Source: Ochrobactrum vermis | GTDB lineage: Bacteria > Pseudomonadota > Alphaproteobacteria > Rhizobiales > Rhizobiaceae | DNA length: 64,000 bases | Direction of reading: 5' to 3' | Assembly: GCF_002975205.1 (NCBI RefSeq) | Contig: NZ_PCOC01000002.1 | Coordinates: 1,069,001-1,133,000, forward strand | Shown: piece after piece, positions 27,357 to 38,600 of the stretch | How positions within the stretch are numbered: the first letter of the stretch is position 1 | How the letters are laid out: the number at the start of each line of letters is the position of its first letter | Made by a program: the position numbers and the translations under genes | Notes under the pieces: generated by a model | The model's input: only the letters and a program-made list of their open reading frames with translations | The model's database searches: none | Told to the model about the DNA's origin: nothing

Positions 27357-28333
27357 TTGCTGAGCGCTTTCTGGTTTTCGAAATAATAAGCCACGGTTCC
27401 GTAGAGACCGCGTGGCGCAAAAAGCACGACAGCAATCAGCAGAGCGCCGACCATTGTGAGCCAATGGAAGGGATTGGCTGCTGAGACCAGATCTTCGAAC
27501 CACATAAAGACAACCGTGCCGATTAGTCCGCCGAACAGCGATCCTGTGCCGCCGAGAACCAGCATCACCAAAGCTTCCGCCGACATGGTGAAGCTGAGAC
27601 TGTCTAGTCCAACGACCTGCGTGGAAATTGCATTCAGCGCGCCGCCGATACCAGCTACAGCCCCCGAAATGACATACATGCGAAGCTGTACGGATTGGAC
27701 CGAAGCGCCCATCGCATGAATACGGATCGGGTCTTCTTTCACACCTCGGCAAAGCATGCCAAAGGGTGAACGCACGACATAGCGTAGGAAAATGAAGGAA
27801 ACGAGCAGTAGGATTACGGCATAAACGTAGGCAGTGTGTCCGTAGAGATCGAACTCGAACATGCCAAAAATGGGATCGGGCGAAATGCCGCTTAGTCCAT
27901 CACTACCACCGGTCCAGCTTGATGCTTTGTTGGCGGCTTCATGGAACAGGTGGACAACGGCAATCGATAAAACGAGTTGCGCGAGGCCATGAGCGCGCAG
28001 GATGACTATGCCGGAAATAAGCCCGGTGAGTGCGCCTGCAACAAGACCGATAAGCGTCATGAGGATCGGGTCTGTGATGCCGAAATGGGCAGCGGCGATA
28101 CCGGCACTATATGCGCCGGCACCGAACAGGGCAGCGTGACCAAGCGTTGCTATACCGCAATAGCCTGTCACCAGATCGAGCGACAAGACGAGGAGAGCGA
28201 TTGCAATAATGCGTGTCAGCAGTGCCAGATTGTCGGGGAACAGAAGCCAACCGACGACACTGGCCGCAATAATGGCCGCAATGCCAATGAGACCTGCATA
28301 AGAATGACGGCCATGGGGGAGGGGGTGCGTCAT
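27353..28333 (-). CDS. livM: HAAT-family ABC permease LivM-like
   Basis: A 326-aa permease with about ten hydrophobic segments and typical LivM motifs: GYCGIATLGHAALFGAGAY, GLAQLVLSIAVVHLF, RSPFGMLCRGVKEDP (cytoplasmic loop) and VLGGTGSLFGGLIG. The ATGA overlap links it to livH. It forms the channel with LivH. Confidence 0.87.
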   Translation of the reverse strand: MTHPLPHGRHSYAGLIGIAAIIAASVVGWLLFPDNLALLTRIIAIALLVLSLDLVTGYCGIATLGHAALFGAGAYSAGIAAAHFGITDPILMTLIGLVAGALTGLISGIVILRAHGLAQLVLSIAVVHLFHEAANKASSWTGGSDGLSGISPDPIFGMFEFDLYGHTAYVYAVILLLVSFIFLRYVVRSPFGMLCRGVKEDPIRIHAMGASVQSVQLRMYVISGAVAGIGGALNAISTQVVGLDSLSFTMSAEALVMLVLGGTGSLFGGLIGTVVFMWFEDLVSAANPFHWLTMVGALLIAVVLFAPRGLYGTVAYYFENQKALSK

Positions 28334-29199
28334 TTCCTGGCCAGCCTTCCTGCGAGACCGCGTGGGAACAGAGTCACTATGACGATCACCGCCAGGTAAA
28401 AGAAGAACTCGCCATATTCCGGCGCCAGATAACGCCCTGTGGTGTCGATTGCACCGAGCAAGAGACAGGCAATCAGCGCTCCGGGTATGGAGCCTGCGCC
28501 ACCAACGGAAACAACAACCAGAAATGTCACCATATAACGGAGTGCATAATAGGGCTCTACAGGTAGCAGTTCGGCACCGACAACGCCGCCGAAGGCTGCA
28601 AGTCCGATGGCAAGTGCAAAGCTGATCGCATAAACGATTTCTGTTCGCACGCCGAGTGCAGCTGCCATATTGGCATTATCGACAGCAGCACGCAGTTTCA
28701 CGCCGAAGGCGGTGCGTTCGATGATGTACCAGAGGCCAAGAGCTACCGCGAAGCCGCAACCGATTGCAAAGATGCGATGTTTTGCAATTGCGCGGAATCC
28801 GAGATCGACCGACCCCCGCAACATTTCAGGCAAGGGAATGGTCTTCAGTGTTGGCCCGAATATATAATTGGTGAGACCGATGATGCAAAAAGTGATGCCG
28901 ATGGTCATCAGAACCTGTGTCAGTTCGGGTGCCCCATAAATGCGTCGATATAACAGTCTCTCTACGGGAACGGCGACGATCATCGTACCGACGACGGCGA
29001 TGATGATTGCAAAGCCGTAATTGAGGCCAAGCTGCTGGACGGCATAGGATGCGAAATAGCCGCCGATCATTGCAAATGCGCCATGAGCGAGATTGACAAC
29101 GCGCATCAAACCCATGGTGACCGAAAGGCCGATGGAAATGACGAAAAGCACCATGCCGTAGGCGAGCGCATCGACAGCAATGCTGAGCACAGTCTGCAT
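28330..29199 (-). CDS. livH: HAAT-family ABC permease LivH-like
   Basis: A 289-aa permease with the LivH segments MGLMRVVNLAHGAFAMIGGYFA, RTAFGVKLRAAVDNANMAAALG and VVSVGGAGSIPGALIACLLLGAI. The start at 29199 follows AGGA. The 138-bp gap to the binding-protein gene holds a palindromic repeat element. Confidence 0.87.
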   Translation of the reverse strand: MQTVLSIAVDALAYGMVLFVISIGLSVTMGLMRVVNLAHGAFAMIGGYFASYAVQQLGLNYGFAIIIAVVGTMIVAVPVERLLYRRIYGAPELTQVLMTIGITFCIIGLTNYIFGPTLKTIPLPEMLRGSVDLGFRAIAKHRIFAIGCGFAVALGLWYIIERTAFGVKLRAAVDNANMAAALGVRTEIVYAISFALAIGLAAFGGVVGAELLPVEPYYALRYMVTFLVVVSVGGAGSIPGALIACLLLGAIDTTGRYLAPEYGEFFFYLAVIVIVTLFPRGLAGRLARK

Positions 29200-29216
29200 T
29201 GAGTGGTCCTGTTAGA

Positions 29217-29253
29217 GCGCATCCCGAAGTGTGAAATGCCCTTCGGGATGCGC
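29217..29253. repeat. Dispersed palindrome, copy 1 (between the binding-protein gene and livH)
   Basis: A perfect 13-bp stem GCGCATCCCGAAG / CTTCGGGATGCGC with an 11-nt loop. Similar elements occur at 38601-38645 and 47521-47562, all intergenic. They resemble the small palindromic repeats scattered in Brucellaceae and rhizobial genomes. Inside this operon it may act as an mRNA hairpin separating binding-protein and permease expression. Confidence 0.65.
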
Positions 29254-29337
29254 GTTAAAATAAGCAGTTGCGTGTGAGCAGCGTATCGCCTTGTACCTGT
29301 TCGGGCATCAAGGCGCGTCCACTCTTGAATGCCGGGT

Positions 29338-30510
29338 TTATTGGGCTTTCAACCCGGGATCCCCCTGCTTCTCGAAAGTTTGAATTTCCTTGTTGTAATA
29401 GGTGCCGTCGTCAGCCTTGGCGACTTCGCGCAGATAAATGTTCTGCGTCATGTGGCGGCTTTCGGGGTCAATGGATACGGGGCCGCGTGGACTAACCCAT
29501 TCCATACCTTTCACGGCATCAACTGCTTTTTCAGCATCTTTTTCGCCGCCAGTTGCTTCTATCATCTTGTAGATGACATGCATGCCGTCATAAGCACCAA
29601 CTGAAGGGAAAGACAACTCCGCAGGATTGCCGATTGCCTTTCGGGCTTCTTCGACGAACTTCTTGTTTTCAGGGGAGTCATGCGAGATCGCGTAGTGGAA
29701 TGTCGTCAGTACCCCGAGCGCGTTCTCTCCCAGTGCTGGAAGGTCAGATTCCTGTGTCAGATCGCCAGGAGCGAAAAGCTGGATGCCGGACCCCTTCAAC
29801 CCGTTGTCGACATAGGATTTCATAAAACCAAGCGTCGTCGGTCCGGATGGCAGAAAAGCAAAAACGCCTTGCGCGCCGGAGTCCTTGACACGCTGCATGA
29901 TCGGGCTGAAATCATTTGTGGCGAGCGGCATGCGAATAGCTTCAACCACTTCACCGCCTGCTCCTGTGAAAGCCGCTTTGAAAGCGTTTTCTGCATCCAC
30001 ACCCGGACCGTAATCGCTCACGACCGAGATGGCTTTCTTGACACCTTTGTCGAGCGCGACCTTTGCAATCGCGGTAGATGTCTGCCAAGTGGTGAATGAT
30101 GTGCGCACCACATAAGGGCTCTTCGTCACAATGGAAGAAGTGGCGGCATTCATGACCACCATAGGCACATTGCCCTGCTTGAGAATGGGCGTAACCGCCA
30201 TGGCATCGGGAGTGAAGTAGAAGCCAGCGAGATATTGCACGCCTTCCTTGATCACGAGTTCCTGCGCAAGCGCCTTGGACTGCGCCGGATCGGCTTGAGG
30301 CACGTCACGATAAATGATCTCGACAGTGTCATCGCCGATCTTGTTACCGTGCTCGGTCATATAGGCGTCGATACCAGCCTTGAAGTTCTTGCCCTGAAGG
30401 GCAAACGGACCCGAAAATGGACCTATGACGCCGACCTTCACCACATCTGCATAAGCCGCTGATGTTGCGAGTGAAAAGACCGCAAGCGCGGTTAATGTGA
30501 TTTTCTTCAT
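29338..30510 (-). CDS. HAAT-family periplasmic binding protein (LivK/PcaM-like)
   Basis: A 390-aa solute-binding protein of the peripla_BP_6 type. Signal peptide MKKITLTALAVFSLATSAAYA, then VVKVGVIGPFSGPFALQGKNFKAGIDAYM. The start at 30510 follows GGGAGGAG. It is the first gene of the LIV-type unit and lies 130 bp downstream of pcaB on the same strand. In Sinorhizobium meliloti a LIV-type system, PcaMNVWX, imports protocatechuate under PcaQ control and lies beside pca genes; this gene is a candidate PcaM (inference). Confidence 0.85.
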   Translation of the reverse strand: MKKITLTALAVFSLATSAAYADVVKVGVIGPFSGPFALQGKNFKAGIDAYMTEHGNKIGDDTVEIIYRDVPQADPAQSKALAQELVIKEGVQYLAGFYFTPDAMAVTPILKQGNVPMVVMNAATSSIVTKSPYVVRTSFTTWQTSTAIAKVALDKGVKKAISVVSDYGPGVDAENAFKAAFTGAGGEVVEAIRMPLATNDFSPIMQRVKDSGAQGVFAFLPSGPTTLGFMKSYVDNGLKGSGIQLFAPGDLTQESDLPALGENALGVLTTFHYAISHDSPENKKFVEEARKAIGNPAELSFPSVGAYDGMHVIYKMIEATGGEKDAEKAVDAVKGMEWVSPRGPVSIDPESRHMTQNIYLREVAKADDGTYYNKEIQTFEKQGDPGLKAQ

Positions 30511-30640
30511 GTTCTCCTCCCTAACGCCCACCATTCCCGTGCATAACCGTCTTGTCGCAACTGAGAATGTCCAGATTTCAGCATGCCTATCTAATTGGTC
30601 ATGTAAAATGAAAAATTCCTCATAAACGATACTCAGATGG

Positions 30641-31705
30641 TTATATGTCCGAAGGTTGTTCGTTTCCTATCCGGACGATCTTATCGATCAAAGCTGATGC
30701 TATGTTGAGAGCACTGCCAGTCGACACCACGATTTGTGGCAGGATCATCCATTCGATCATCCAGGCCGCACCTGAGCGTTCTTGCTCGTGCACCATTGCC
30801 TGATGCAGACCACCTACTTGGGCAGCGTTGAAACGAGCAAGGCTGACCAGTATCTCAGCCGACACCGGATTTTGCTTGTGGGGCATGGCAGATGAGCCGC
30901 CGCCGCCGGTCAAGGACAATTCCGTGCCCAGTTCAGCCATGAGCGCGATATCCTGCCCGAACTTTCCAAGAGTACCTGTGATGAGTGCAACTAGGTTGCC
31001 GAACTCAACAATGAAAGCGCGTTGGCTGTGCCATTGCGGACTATCGTGCAGTCCGAGTTTTTCCGCTAGTAGCGCACGCAGTGCCGGTGCTCGATCATCG
31101 AATTTTTCAAGAGTTCCTGCCGCCCCTCCAAACTGCACCGGAAAGCTAATGGCATTCAGTTTTGTCTCATAAGCACCAAGCGGGCTTTTCCAGCTTGCGA
31201 TCCGATCCGATACGGTTATGGGAATAGCGGGCTGCATACGCGTAAAACCGGTCAGCGGATTCGTTCCGAACGTTCCATCGAGCTGGTTGAAGCAATGTAC
31301 GAGTTGCTGAATTCGACCAGAGAGAATTGCGCTGGCGCGCTTCAGGCGCAAAATCAGGCTCGTATCAATAACGTCTTGGCTGGTCGCGCCAAAATGTACG
31401 TATTCTCCGTGATTGTTGCCAACGACGTTACGCAGTCCCTTTATCAACGAAGGAACGATCACCCCATCACGCGCTGTCGCTTTCGCCAAATCGGATAGAT
31501 TGGGTTCAAACAATTCTACGGCTTGTCTAATTGCCTGTCCCGCTTCGACTGGTATGAGACGCAAGTTGGCCTGCGCTTCAGCCAGAGCCGCTTCGAAGCG
31601 CAGCATCTCGGTAATATCGGCTGCTGCCGTGAACAGGCTCAGTATCTCTTCGTCATCGCCGAAAAGCTGCGCCAGAAATGGATGTTCGAAAACCGAAACG
31701 CTCAT
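30641..31705 (-). CDS. pcaB: 3-carboxy-cis,cis-muconate cycloisomerase
   Basis: A 354-aa member of the fumarase/aspartase superfamily with the signature GGGGSSAMPHKQNP and early motif HFGATSQDVIDTSL. It lactonises 3-carboxy-cis,cis-muconate to 4-carboxymuconolactone in the protocatechuate branch of the beta-ketoadipate pathway. It is somewhat shorter than pseudomonad PcaB (about 450 aa) and lacks part of the C-terminal domain, as in other rhizobial versions. Last gene of pcaDCHGB, 3 bp after pcaG. Confidence 0.9.
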   Translation of the reverse strand: MSVSVFEHPFLAQLFGDDEEILSLFTAAADITEMLRFEAALAEAQANLRLIPVEAGQAIRQAVELFEPNLSDLAKATARDGVIVPSLIKGLRNVVGNNHGEYVHFGATSQDVIDTSLILRLKRASAILSGRIQQLVHCFNQLDGTFGTNPLTGFTRMQPAIPITVSDRIASWKSPLGAYETKLNAISFPVQFGGAAGTLEKFDDRAPALRALLAEKLGLHDSPQWHSQRAFIVEFGNLVALITGTLGKFGQDIALMAELGTELSLTGGGGSSAMPHKQNPVSAEILVSLARFNAAQVGGLHQAMVHEQERSGAAWMIEWMILPQIVVSTGSALNIASALIDKIVRIGNEQPSDI

Positions 31706-31708
31706 GCT

Positions 31709-32326
31709 TCAAATATCGAAAAAGACGGTTTCTTTCTCGCCCTGCAAGTGAATGTCGAAATGATAAACGTTACCGTCGCGCTGACCAATCAGGGTTTGCA
31801 ACCGGCTGCGATGTTCGATGCGAGCAAGGACAGGATCCTCTGCATTGGCATCGGCTTCATCGGAAAAATACATCCGTGTCTGCAAGCCAAGGTTAATTCC
31901 GCGAGCAACGATCCACAAGGTGACGTGTGGAGCCATGAGGCGTCCATCTTTGAAAAGAACGCGACCGGGCTTGATGGTCTCGAAGGTGAACTCACCCGTG
32001 TCCATATGGCTGGGGCATCGGCCCCAGCCGCGAAAACCAGGGTCGGCCTTGCCACCGGTTTCGGAAGGGCTGTTATAGAGGCCAACTGCATCGGCCTGCC
32101 ATATTTCGATCAGTGCATCACGAAGCGGCGCACCCATTCCGTCAATTACATGGCCCTTGATCGTGATGCGTTCGCCAGCAGCCTTCTCATCATAGAGAAG
32201 TCCGGAACCGAGATCCTGTTCGAAGACACCACCGATGTCGACGAAGTTGGGTGTCAATCCGATGTGTACGTAGGGGCCGGCGGTCTGGGACGCAGTTTCT
32301 TTCAGGTAACCAATAGATTGCACCAT
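31709..32326 (-). CDS. pcaG: Protocatechuate 3,4-dioxygenase alpha subunit
   Basis: A 205-aa intradiol dioxygenase subunit (ETASQTAGPYVHIGLTP, VIDGMGAPLRDALIEIWQADAVGLY). It partners PcaH in ring cleavage of protocatechuate. The alpha subunit lacks the iron ligands. ATG 32326 with GGAGGGCAACTGAT upstream is chosen over the 9-residue longer opening. The gene starts one base before the pcaH stop. Confidence 0.9.
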   Translation of the reverse strand: MVQSIGYLKETASQTAGPYVHIGLTPNFVDIGGVFEQDLGSGLLYDEKAAGERITIKGHVIDGMGAPLRDALIEIWQADAVGLYNSPSETGGKADPGFRGWGRCPSHMDTGEFTFETIKPGRVLFKDGRLMAPHVTLWIVARGINLGLQTRMYFSDEADANAEDPVLARIEHRSRLQTLIGQRDGNVYHFDIHLQGEKETVFFDI

Positions 32327-32327
32327 A

Positions 32328-33068
32328 TCAGTTGCCCTCCGGGCGATTTTCAAAGAGAGTCGAGCGACGCCCGCGCAACACGATATCGAACTTGTAAGCG
32401 AGCATGTCCATCGGCAGATTAGCGTTCATGTCCAGAGGTGCTACCAGCCGTTCGACAGCCGATTTATCCGGAATGGTTTTGACGATCGGGCAAATCCAGA
32501 TCAGCGGGTCGCCCTCGAAATACATCTGGGTGATAAGGCGCTGTGCAAAGCCATGACCGAACACAGAAAAATGGATGTGAGCCGGTCGCCAGTCGTTCAC
32601 GCCATTCGGCCAGGGATACGGGCCGGGCTTTATGGTCTTGAACCAGTAATAGCCGTTCTCATCCGTGATCGTGCGACCGACGCCGCCGAAGTTAGGGTCG
32701 ATGGCTGCAAGATAGGTTTCCTTCTTGTGGCGATAACGACCACCGGCATTTGCCTGCCAAAACTCGAGGAGTGCGCCCGGAACCGGACGGTTGCTCTCGT
32801 CCAGAACACGGCCATGCACAAGGACACGCGGGCCTATCGGCATTTCGCCGGGATGCGCATAATTGAGGATAAGATCGTTATCCAGTTCGTGCAGCATATT
32901 GTGCCCGAATACCGGGCCCGTAATTTCGCTTTTGGTGCCTTCGAGTGAAAGCAAGGCGCGGGTAGGCGAGCGGAGTACGGAGGTCTTGTATAACGGCGTG
33001 TAGGCTGGCGGATGCATGGATAGATCGCGAGCAAAGAATGGAGTTGTCTCCGGCAGACTATTCTTCAT
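32328..33068 (-). CDS. pcaH: Protocatechuate 3,4-dioxygenase beta subunit
   Basis: The 246-aa catalytic subunit carries the non-haem Fe(III) ligands: Y112 (GGRYRHKK), Y151 (PGPYPW), H164 and H166 (RPAHIHF). It cleaves protocatechuate between its two hydroxyls to 3-carboxy-cis,cis-muconate. ATGA overlap with pcaC, with GAGGACGC upstream as the ribosome site. Confidence 0.93.
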   Translation of the reverse strand: MKNSLPETTPFFARDLSMHPPAYTPLYKTSVLRSPTRALLSLEGTKSEITGPVFGHNMLHELDNDLILNYAHPGEMPIGPRVLVHGRVLDESNRPVPGALLEFWQANAGGRYRHKKETYLAAIDPNFGGVGRTITDENGYYWFKTIKPGPYPWPNGVNDWRPAHIHFSVFGHGFAQRLITQMYFEGDPLIWICPIVKTIPDKSAVERLVAPLDMNANLPMDMLAYKFDIVLRGRRSTLFENRPEGN

Positions 33069-33472
33069 TTTTCAGCGTCCTCCGCTTCCATCTGTGCGTA
33101 AGTATGCTTGGCGATCTTGAATGCGTGGTTCGATGCTGGAACTCCCGCATAGATGGCAACGTGCATCAACGCTTCGCAGATATCCTCCTTTGTCGCACCT
33201 GTATTTTTAGTGGCGCGTATATGCATGGCAACTTCGTCGTCTTGTCCCAACGCGGCGAGAAGCGCAATCGTGACGATGGAACGCTCACGTTTGGTCCAGC
33301 CGGGCCGCGACCAGACGGTTCCCCAAGCCGCTTCTGTTATCAGCTCCTGAAATGGCGCATCAAGCTCGGTTGCACTGTTCGAGGCACGATCCACATGCGT
33401 ATCGCCCAGAACCGAACGGCGCACATTCATGCCAATCTTATAGCGTTCCGACTGTGCGGCACTATCAGTCAT
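33065..33472 (-). CDS. pcaC: 4-carboxymuconolactone decarboxylase
   Basis: A 135-aa AhpD-like helical protein ([50 protein letters not shown]). It decarboxylates 4-carboxymuconolactone to 3-oxoadipate enol-lactone. Here it is a stand-alone protein and not fused to PcaD. It lies 2 bp after pcaD. Confidence 0.92.
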   Translation of the reverse strand: MTDSAAQSERYKIGMNVRRSVLGDTHVDRASNSATELDAPFQELITEAAWGTVWSRPGWTKRERSIVTIALLAALGQDDEVAMHIRATKNTGATKEDICEALMHVAIYAGVPASNHAFKIAKHTYAQMEAEDAEK

Positions 33473-33474
33473 GG

Positions 33475-34278
33475 TTATTCTCCATGCTCAAATCTGTTTG
33501 AAAGAAAATTACGCAACAGCGCGACATAGGCATCGGGCTGTTCAACGCAGGGGATATGGCCGCTGGCAGCTATTTCTGAGAAATAGGCTCCCGGAATGAG
33601 GCTTGCTAACTCGCGCACAAGAGTAGGTGGTGTGGAGCCGTCCTGATCACCGACCAGGCAAAGTACGGGTATAGAAATTTTCGCAGCAGCTTCGGTGAAA
33701 TCGGCATCCCGTAGTGCGGCGCATGTTGCGGCGTAGCCGTCGAGCGGTTGGCGAACGAACATATTGCAATAGGCACGATAGGCCGGATTATCGGGGTGCC
33801 GATAGTTAGGGGTGAACCAGCGTGGCATCGTCGTGTCAAGGATACTCGCGAGACTATCCTGTTGAATCGCGTCGATACGAGCATTCCACATTTCTGCTGT
33901 ACCGATTTTATGTGCGGTATTGGAAAGGATAAGCCCCGCTATCAGGTCTGGTCGCGATGCATAGACGCCCTGCGCAATCAGGCCGCCTACGGAAAGACCG
34001 CAGATAATCACCTGCTTTATCGATAGTCTGTCGAGAAGAGCAATGAGATCGGAAGCAAGCAATTCTATCGTGTATGGGGTGGTTCCGACATCTGAAAGGC
34101 CGTGACCGCGCTTGTCATAAACGAGCGTCGATACGTCATTGCTCAGGCGCTTGCGGACTTCATTCCATATACGGAAATCAGTTCCGAGCGAATTGATGAA
34201 AACGAGAACGGGCTTTTCTTCCGTTGACTGCTGAAAATCATAGTGAATGACGATGTCATTTACAGACGTGAACTGCAC
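33475..34278 (-). CDS. pcaD: 3-oxoadipate enol-lactonase
   Basis: A 267-aa alpha/beta hydrolase with nucleophile elbow GLSVGG (S96), a probable acid in GDQDGSTPP and His in ASGHIPCVEQP. It hydrolyses the enol-lactone to 3-oxoadipate. A GTG at 34278 with GAGGAG six bases upstream is preferred to the GTG at 34296, which would include that ribosome site. It is first in pcaDCHGB, and a PcaQ box lies 72-87 bp upstream of the start. Confidence 0.9.
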   Translation of the reverse strand: MQFTSVNDIVIHYDFQQSTEEKPVLVFINSLGTDFRIWNEVRKRLSNDVSTLVYDKRGHGLSDVGTTPYTIELLASDLIALLDRLSIKQVIICGLSVGGLIAQGVYASRPDLIAGLILSNTAHKIGTAEMWNARIDAIQQDSLASILDTTMPRWFTPNYRHPDNPAYRAYCNMFVRQPLDGYAATCAALRDADFTEAAAKISIPVLCLVGDQDGSTPPTLVRELASLIPGAYFSEIAASGHIPCVEQPDAYVALLRNFLSNRFEHGE

Positions 34279-34349
34279 GGCTTTCTCCTCTCGCACTACA
34301 CTGTCGTGCTTTAAAATGGTTAAGTAAAATGATATTATTGATTAAAACC

Positions 34350-34365
34350 ATAACTACAGGGTTAT
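34350..34365 (-). promoter_or_regulatory. PcaQ binding site upstream of pcaD
   Basis: On the pcaD strand the sequence is ATAACC-CTGT-AGTTAT, matching the left half of the published PcaQ box ATAACC-N4-GGTTAA exactly and the right half at four of six bases. It is in the pcaD-pcaQ intergenic region, at a distance from pcaD fitting LysR activation, and ends 6 bp before the pcaQ GTG, so it could also mediate autoregulation. Confidence 0.75.
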
Positions 34366-34371
34366 TAATAA

Positions 34372-35286
34372 GTGATTGGGAACAGGATCAAGTTTCGTCA
34401 TCTGCATACGTTTGTCGAGGTTGCGCGACAGAAGAGCGTTGTAAAAGCCGCGGAGGTTTTAAGCATCAGCCAGCCGGCAGTTACCAAAACGATGCGTGAG
34501 CTGGAGGAGATACTAGGTGTTCCGGTGGTAGAGCGTGACGGTCGCGGCATCCGGATAACGCGGTTTGGTGAAGTGTTTCTTCGCCACGCAGGGACAGCTT
34601 TGACGGCCTTGCGGCAAGGATTGGATTCTGTGTCGCAGGAGTTGGATGGTTCTGGGCCACCTATTCGCATCGGAGCGTTGCCGACGGTCTCAACCCGTAT
34701 CATGCCGAAAGCTATGAGCCTGTTCCTTGCGGAAAGAACGTCGAGCCGGGTCAAAATCGTTACGGGAGAAAATGCTGTACTTCTGGAACAATTACGGGTT
34801 GGGGACCTTGATCTGGTTGTCGGGCGGCTTGCTGCGCCGGAGAAGATGACGGGTTTTTCATTCGAACATCTTTATTCAGAGCAGGTCCGGTTTCTGGTGC
34901 GGGCTGGGCATCCTTTGACAGACGGACGCGCGGTCTTCGAGAATCTGGCCGACTACCCGGTGTTGATGCCGACACGCAATTCAATCATTCGCCCATTTGT
35001 GGAGCGCTTGCTAATAACCAACGGCATAGGCGCCTTGCCTATCCAGATAGAGACCGTATCGGATGCTTTCGGACGTGCTTTTGTCCGCGAAAGTGATGCA
35101 GTGTGGATTATTTCAGAAGGCGTTGCGGCCAGAGATGTCTCGGAAGGTAAACTTGTTGCGCTTCCTATCGATACAAGTGAGACGACAGGCCCGGTAGGGC
35201 TAACTATGCGTACAGACATGGTGGAGACGGCTGCAATGCAAATTCTAATCCAGACATTGCGGGAGGCTGCCGGTTTGAAGTCATAG
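34372..35286 (+). CDS. pcaQ: LysR-type activator of the pca genes
   Basis: A 304-aa LysR protein: N-terminal helix-turn-helix (about 5-65, VKAAEVLSISQPAVTKTMRELEEILGVPVVERDGRGIRIT) and an effector domain from about 90. Divergence from pcaDCHGB and the family motifs identify PcaQ, which in rhizobia responds to 3-carboxy-cis,cis-muconate and gamma-carboxymuconolactone. It starts with GTG at 34372. Confidence 0.88.
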   Translation: MIGNRIKFRHLHTFVEVARQKSVVKAAEVLSISQPAVTKTMRELEEILGVPVVERDGRGIRITRFGEVFLRHAGTALTALRQGLDSVSQELDGSGPPIRIGALPTVSTRIMPKAMSLFLAERTSSRVKIVTGENAVLLEQLRVGDLDLVVGRLAAPEKMTGFSFEHLYSEQVRFLVRAGHPLTDGRAVFENLADYPVLMPTRNSIIRPFVERLLITNGIGALPIQIETVSDAFGRAFVRESDAVWIISEGVAARDVSEGKLVALPIDTSETTGPVGLTMRTDMVETAAMQILIQTLREAAGLKS

Positions 35287-35293
35287 AAAACAA

Positions 35294-35329
35294 CACGGTC
35301 AGTCACCGTAAAAAAGATGACTGACCGTG
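35294..35329. terminator. Hairpin after pcaQ, possibly bidirectional
   Basis: A perfect 12-bp stem CACGGTCAGTCA / TGACTGACCGTG with a 12-nt A-rich loop, 7 bp after the pcaQ stop, between it and the convergent pobA. It lacks a T-tract on either strand. Confidence 0.55.
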
Positions 35330-35494
35330 CTAGAAGCGAGAAGTTCTGGCCGGAACTTCACGCCGGGGGTTTCGTGATGAATAGAATTATACATCATTCC
35401 TAAAATAAAGCATCAATTTTGTATGATGTAGCAACAATAGTATTAGTTGCTTTCCATTAACATTAGTATTCACTTAATTGAAGGCGCCCGCTTG

Positions 35495-37686
<2,192 letters not shown>

Positions 37687-37711
37687 ATTGGATTTTTTCA
37701 TTTTCAGCGGT

Positions 37712-38467
37712 TCATCTCAGCAGACTGCGCAATTCTGATTGGATCTGCAGCATGGCGGGTAGGAAGCGTCTGACAAGATCACTTGTCTCAACATGGGCCA
37801 CGGGGGCCCCGATGTTGAGCGCTGCGACAATGGTGTCGCGATGATTGAAAACAGGAACAGCGATGGAGCGTAATCCAAGCTCCAGTTCCTGGTCGTTGAT
37901 TGCATAACCCTGCTCGCGAATAAGAAACAACTCGGTCATCACCAGACCAATTTCCGTTTTTGTAAACGGCGTCAATTTGTTTCGCTCAGTGCGCTCGAGA
38001 AGAGCCCGTGCTTCGGGTTCGTGAAGCCAGGCCAGAAGTACACGGCCCATTGAAGCACAGTATGCAGGAAGTCTGCTTCCAGCCATCAGATTGATGGACA
38101 TCACGCGCATTTGCGAGGCGCGCGCGATGTAAACAATTTCGGTCCCGTCAAGAACGGATGCTGACGCACTCTCGCCGACTATATCGGCGAGCCGATCCAG
38201 ATGCGGCTGGATGATCGTGGGCAATGGCGTCGAAGAGAGATACGCATGTCCAAGCCGCAGGATCCTGGGCAGGAGCATAAAAAACTTCCCGTCATATTCT
38301 GCATAGCCGAGTTCGGCGAGTGTCAGCAGGCATCGTCGTGCTGTCGCGCGATCAAGGCCCGTGATCTTTGAAACGTCAGCTATTGAAAGACGTGGCTGGT
38401 CTTCACCGAATGCTTCGATGACCCTCAGGCCTTTGGCAAAGCCTCCAATGAAATCTGTTTCACGCAT
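37712..38467 (-). CDS. pcaR: IclR family regulator of pcaIJF
   Basis: A 251-aa IclR protein: N-terminal winged helix (GFAKGLRVIEAFGEDQPRLSIADVSKITGLDRATARRCLLTL) and a GAF-like effector domain with the typical AYCASMGRVLLAWL and LELGLRSIAVPVFN. Divergent from pcaIJF, matching rhizobial PcaR, which responds to beta-ketoadipate. ATG 38467 follows GAGGGGAA. Confidence 0.87.
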   Translation of the reverse strand: MRETDFIGGFAKGLRVIEAFGEDQPRLSIADVSKITGLDRATARRCLLTLAELGYAEYDGKFFMLLPRILRLGHAYLSSTPLPTIIQPHLDRLADIVGESASASVLDGTEIVYIARASQMRVMSINLMAGSRLPAYCASMGRVLLAWLHEPEARALLERTERNKLTPFTKTEIGLVMTELFLIREQGYAINDQELELGLRSIAVPVFNHRDTIVAALNIGAPVAHVETSDLVRRFLPAMLQIQSELRSLLR

Positions 38468-38494
38468 GAAATTCCCCTCACTGTGCAATGCAAT

Positions 38495-38533
38495 TTTGTG
38501 CGATATATGAACAAATGTCAAATACCGCACAAA
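38495..38533. promoter_or_regulatory. Candidate PcaR operator
   Basis: Perfect 8-bp arms TTTGTGCG / CGCACAAA separated by 23 bp, about 30 bp upstream of the pcaR ATG and between the divergent pcaR and pcaI. A third partial copy (CTGTGCAATG) precedes it. IclR proteins of the PcaU/PcaR group use spaced repeats, so this is a reasonable candidate. Confidence 0.45.
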
Positions 38534-38600
38534 TAATTTGACCCGATGTCGACGGGGTGGCTAACTCCAGCGCCATTGAGACCGGAAGCGCTTGGGCGGG

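Noticed and set aside
27357..27752. N-terminal extension of livG
   Set aside because: The extra residues lie inside livM and are arginine/serine-rich; the ATGA start at 27356 has the family N-terminus.
31523..32422. 299-codon plus-strand opening across pcaB, pcaG and pcaH
   Set aside because: It crosses three real genes in antisense and has no ribosome site or family match.
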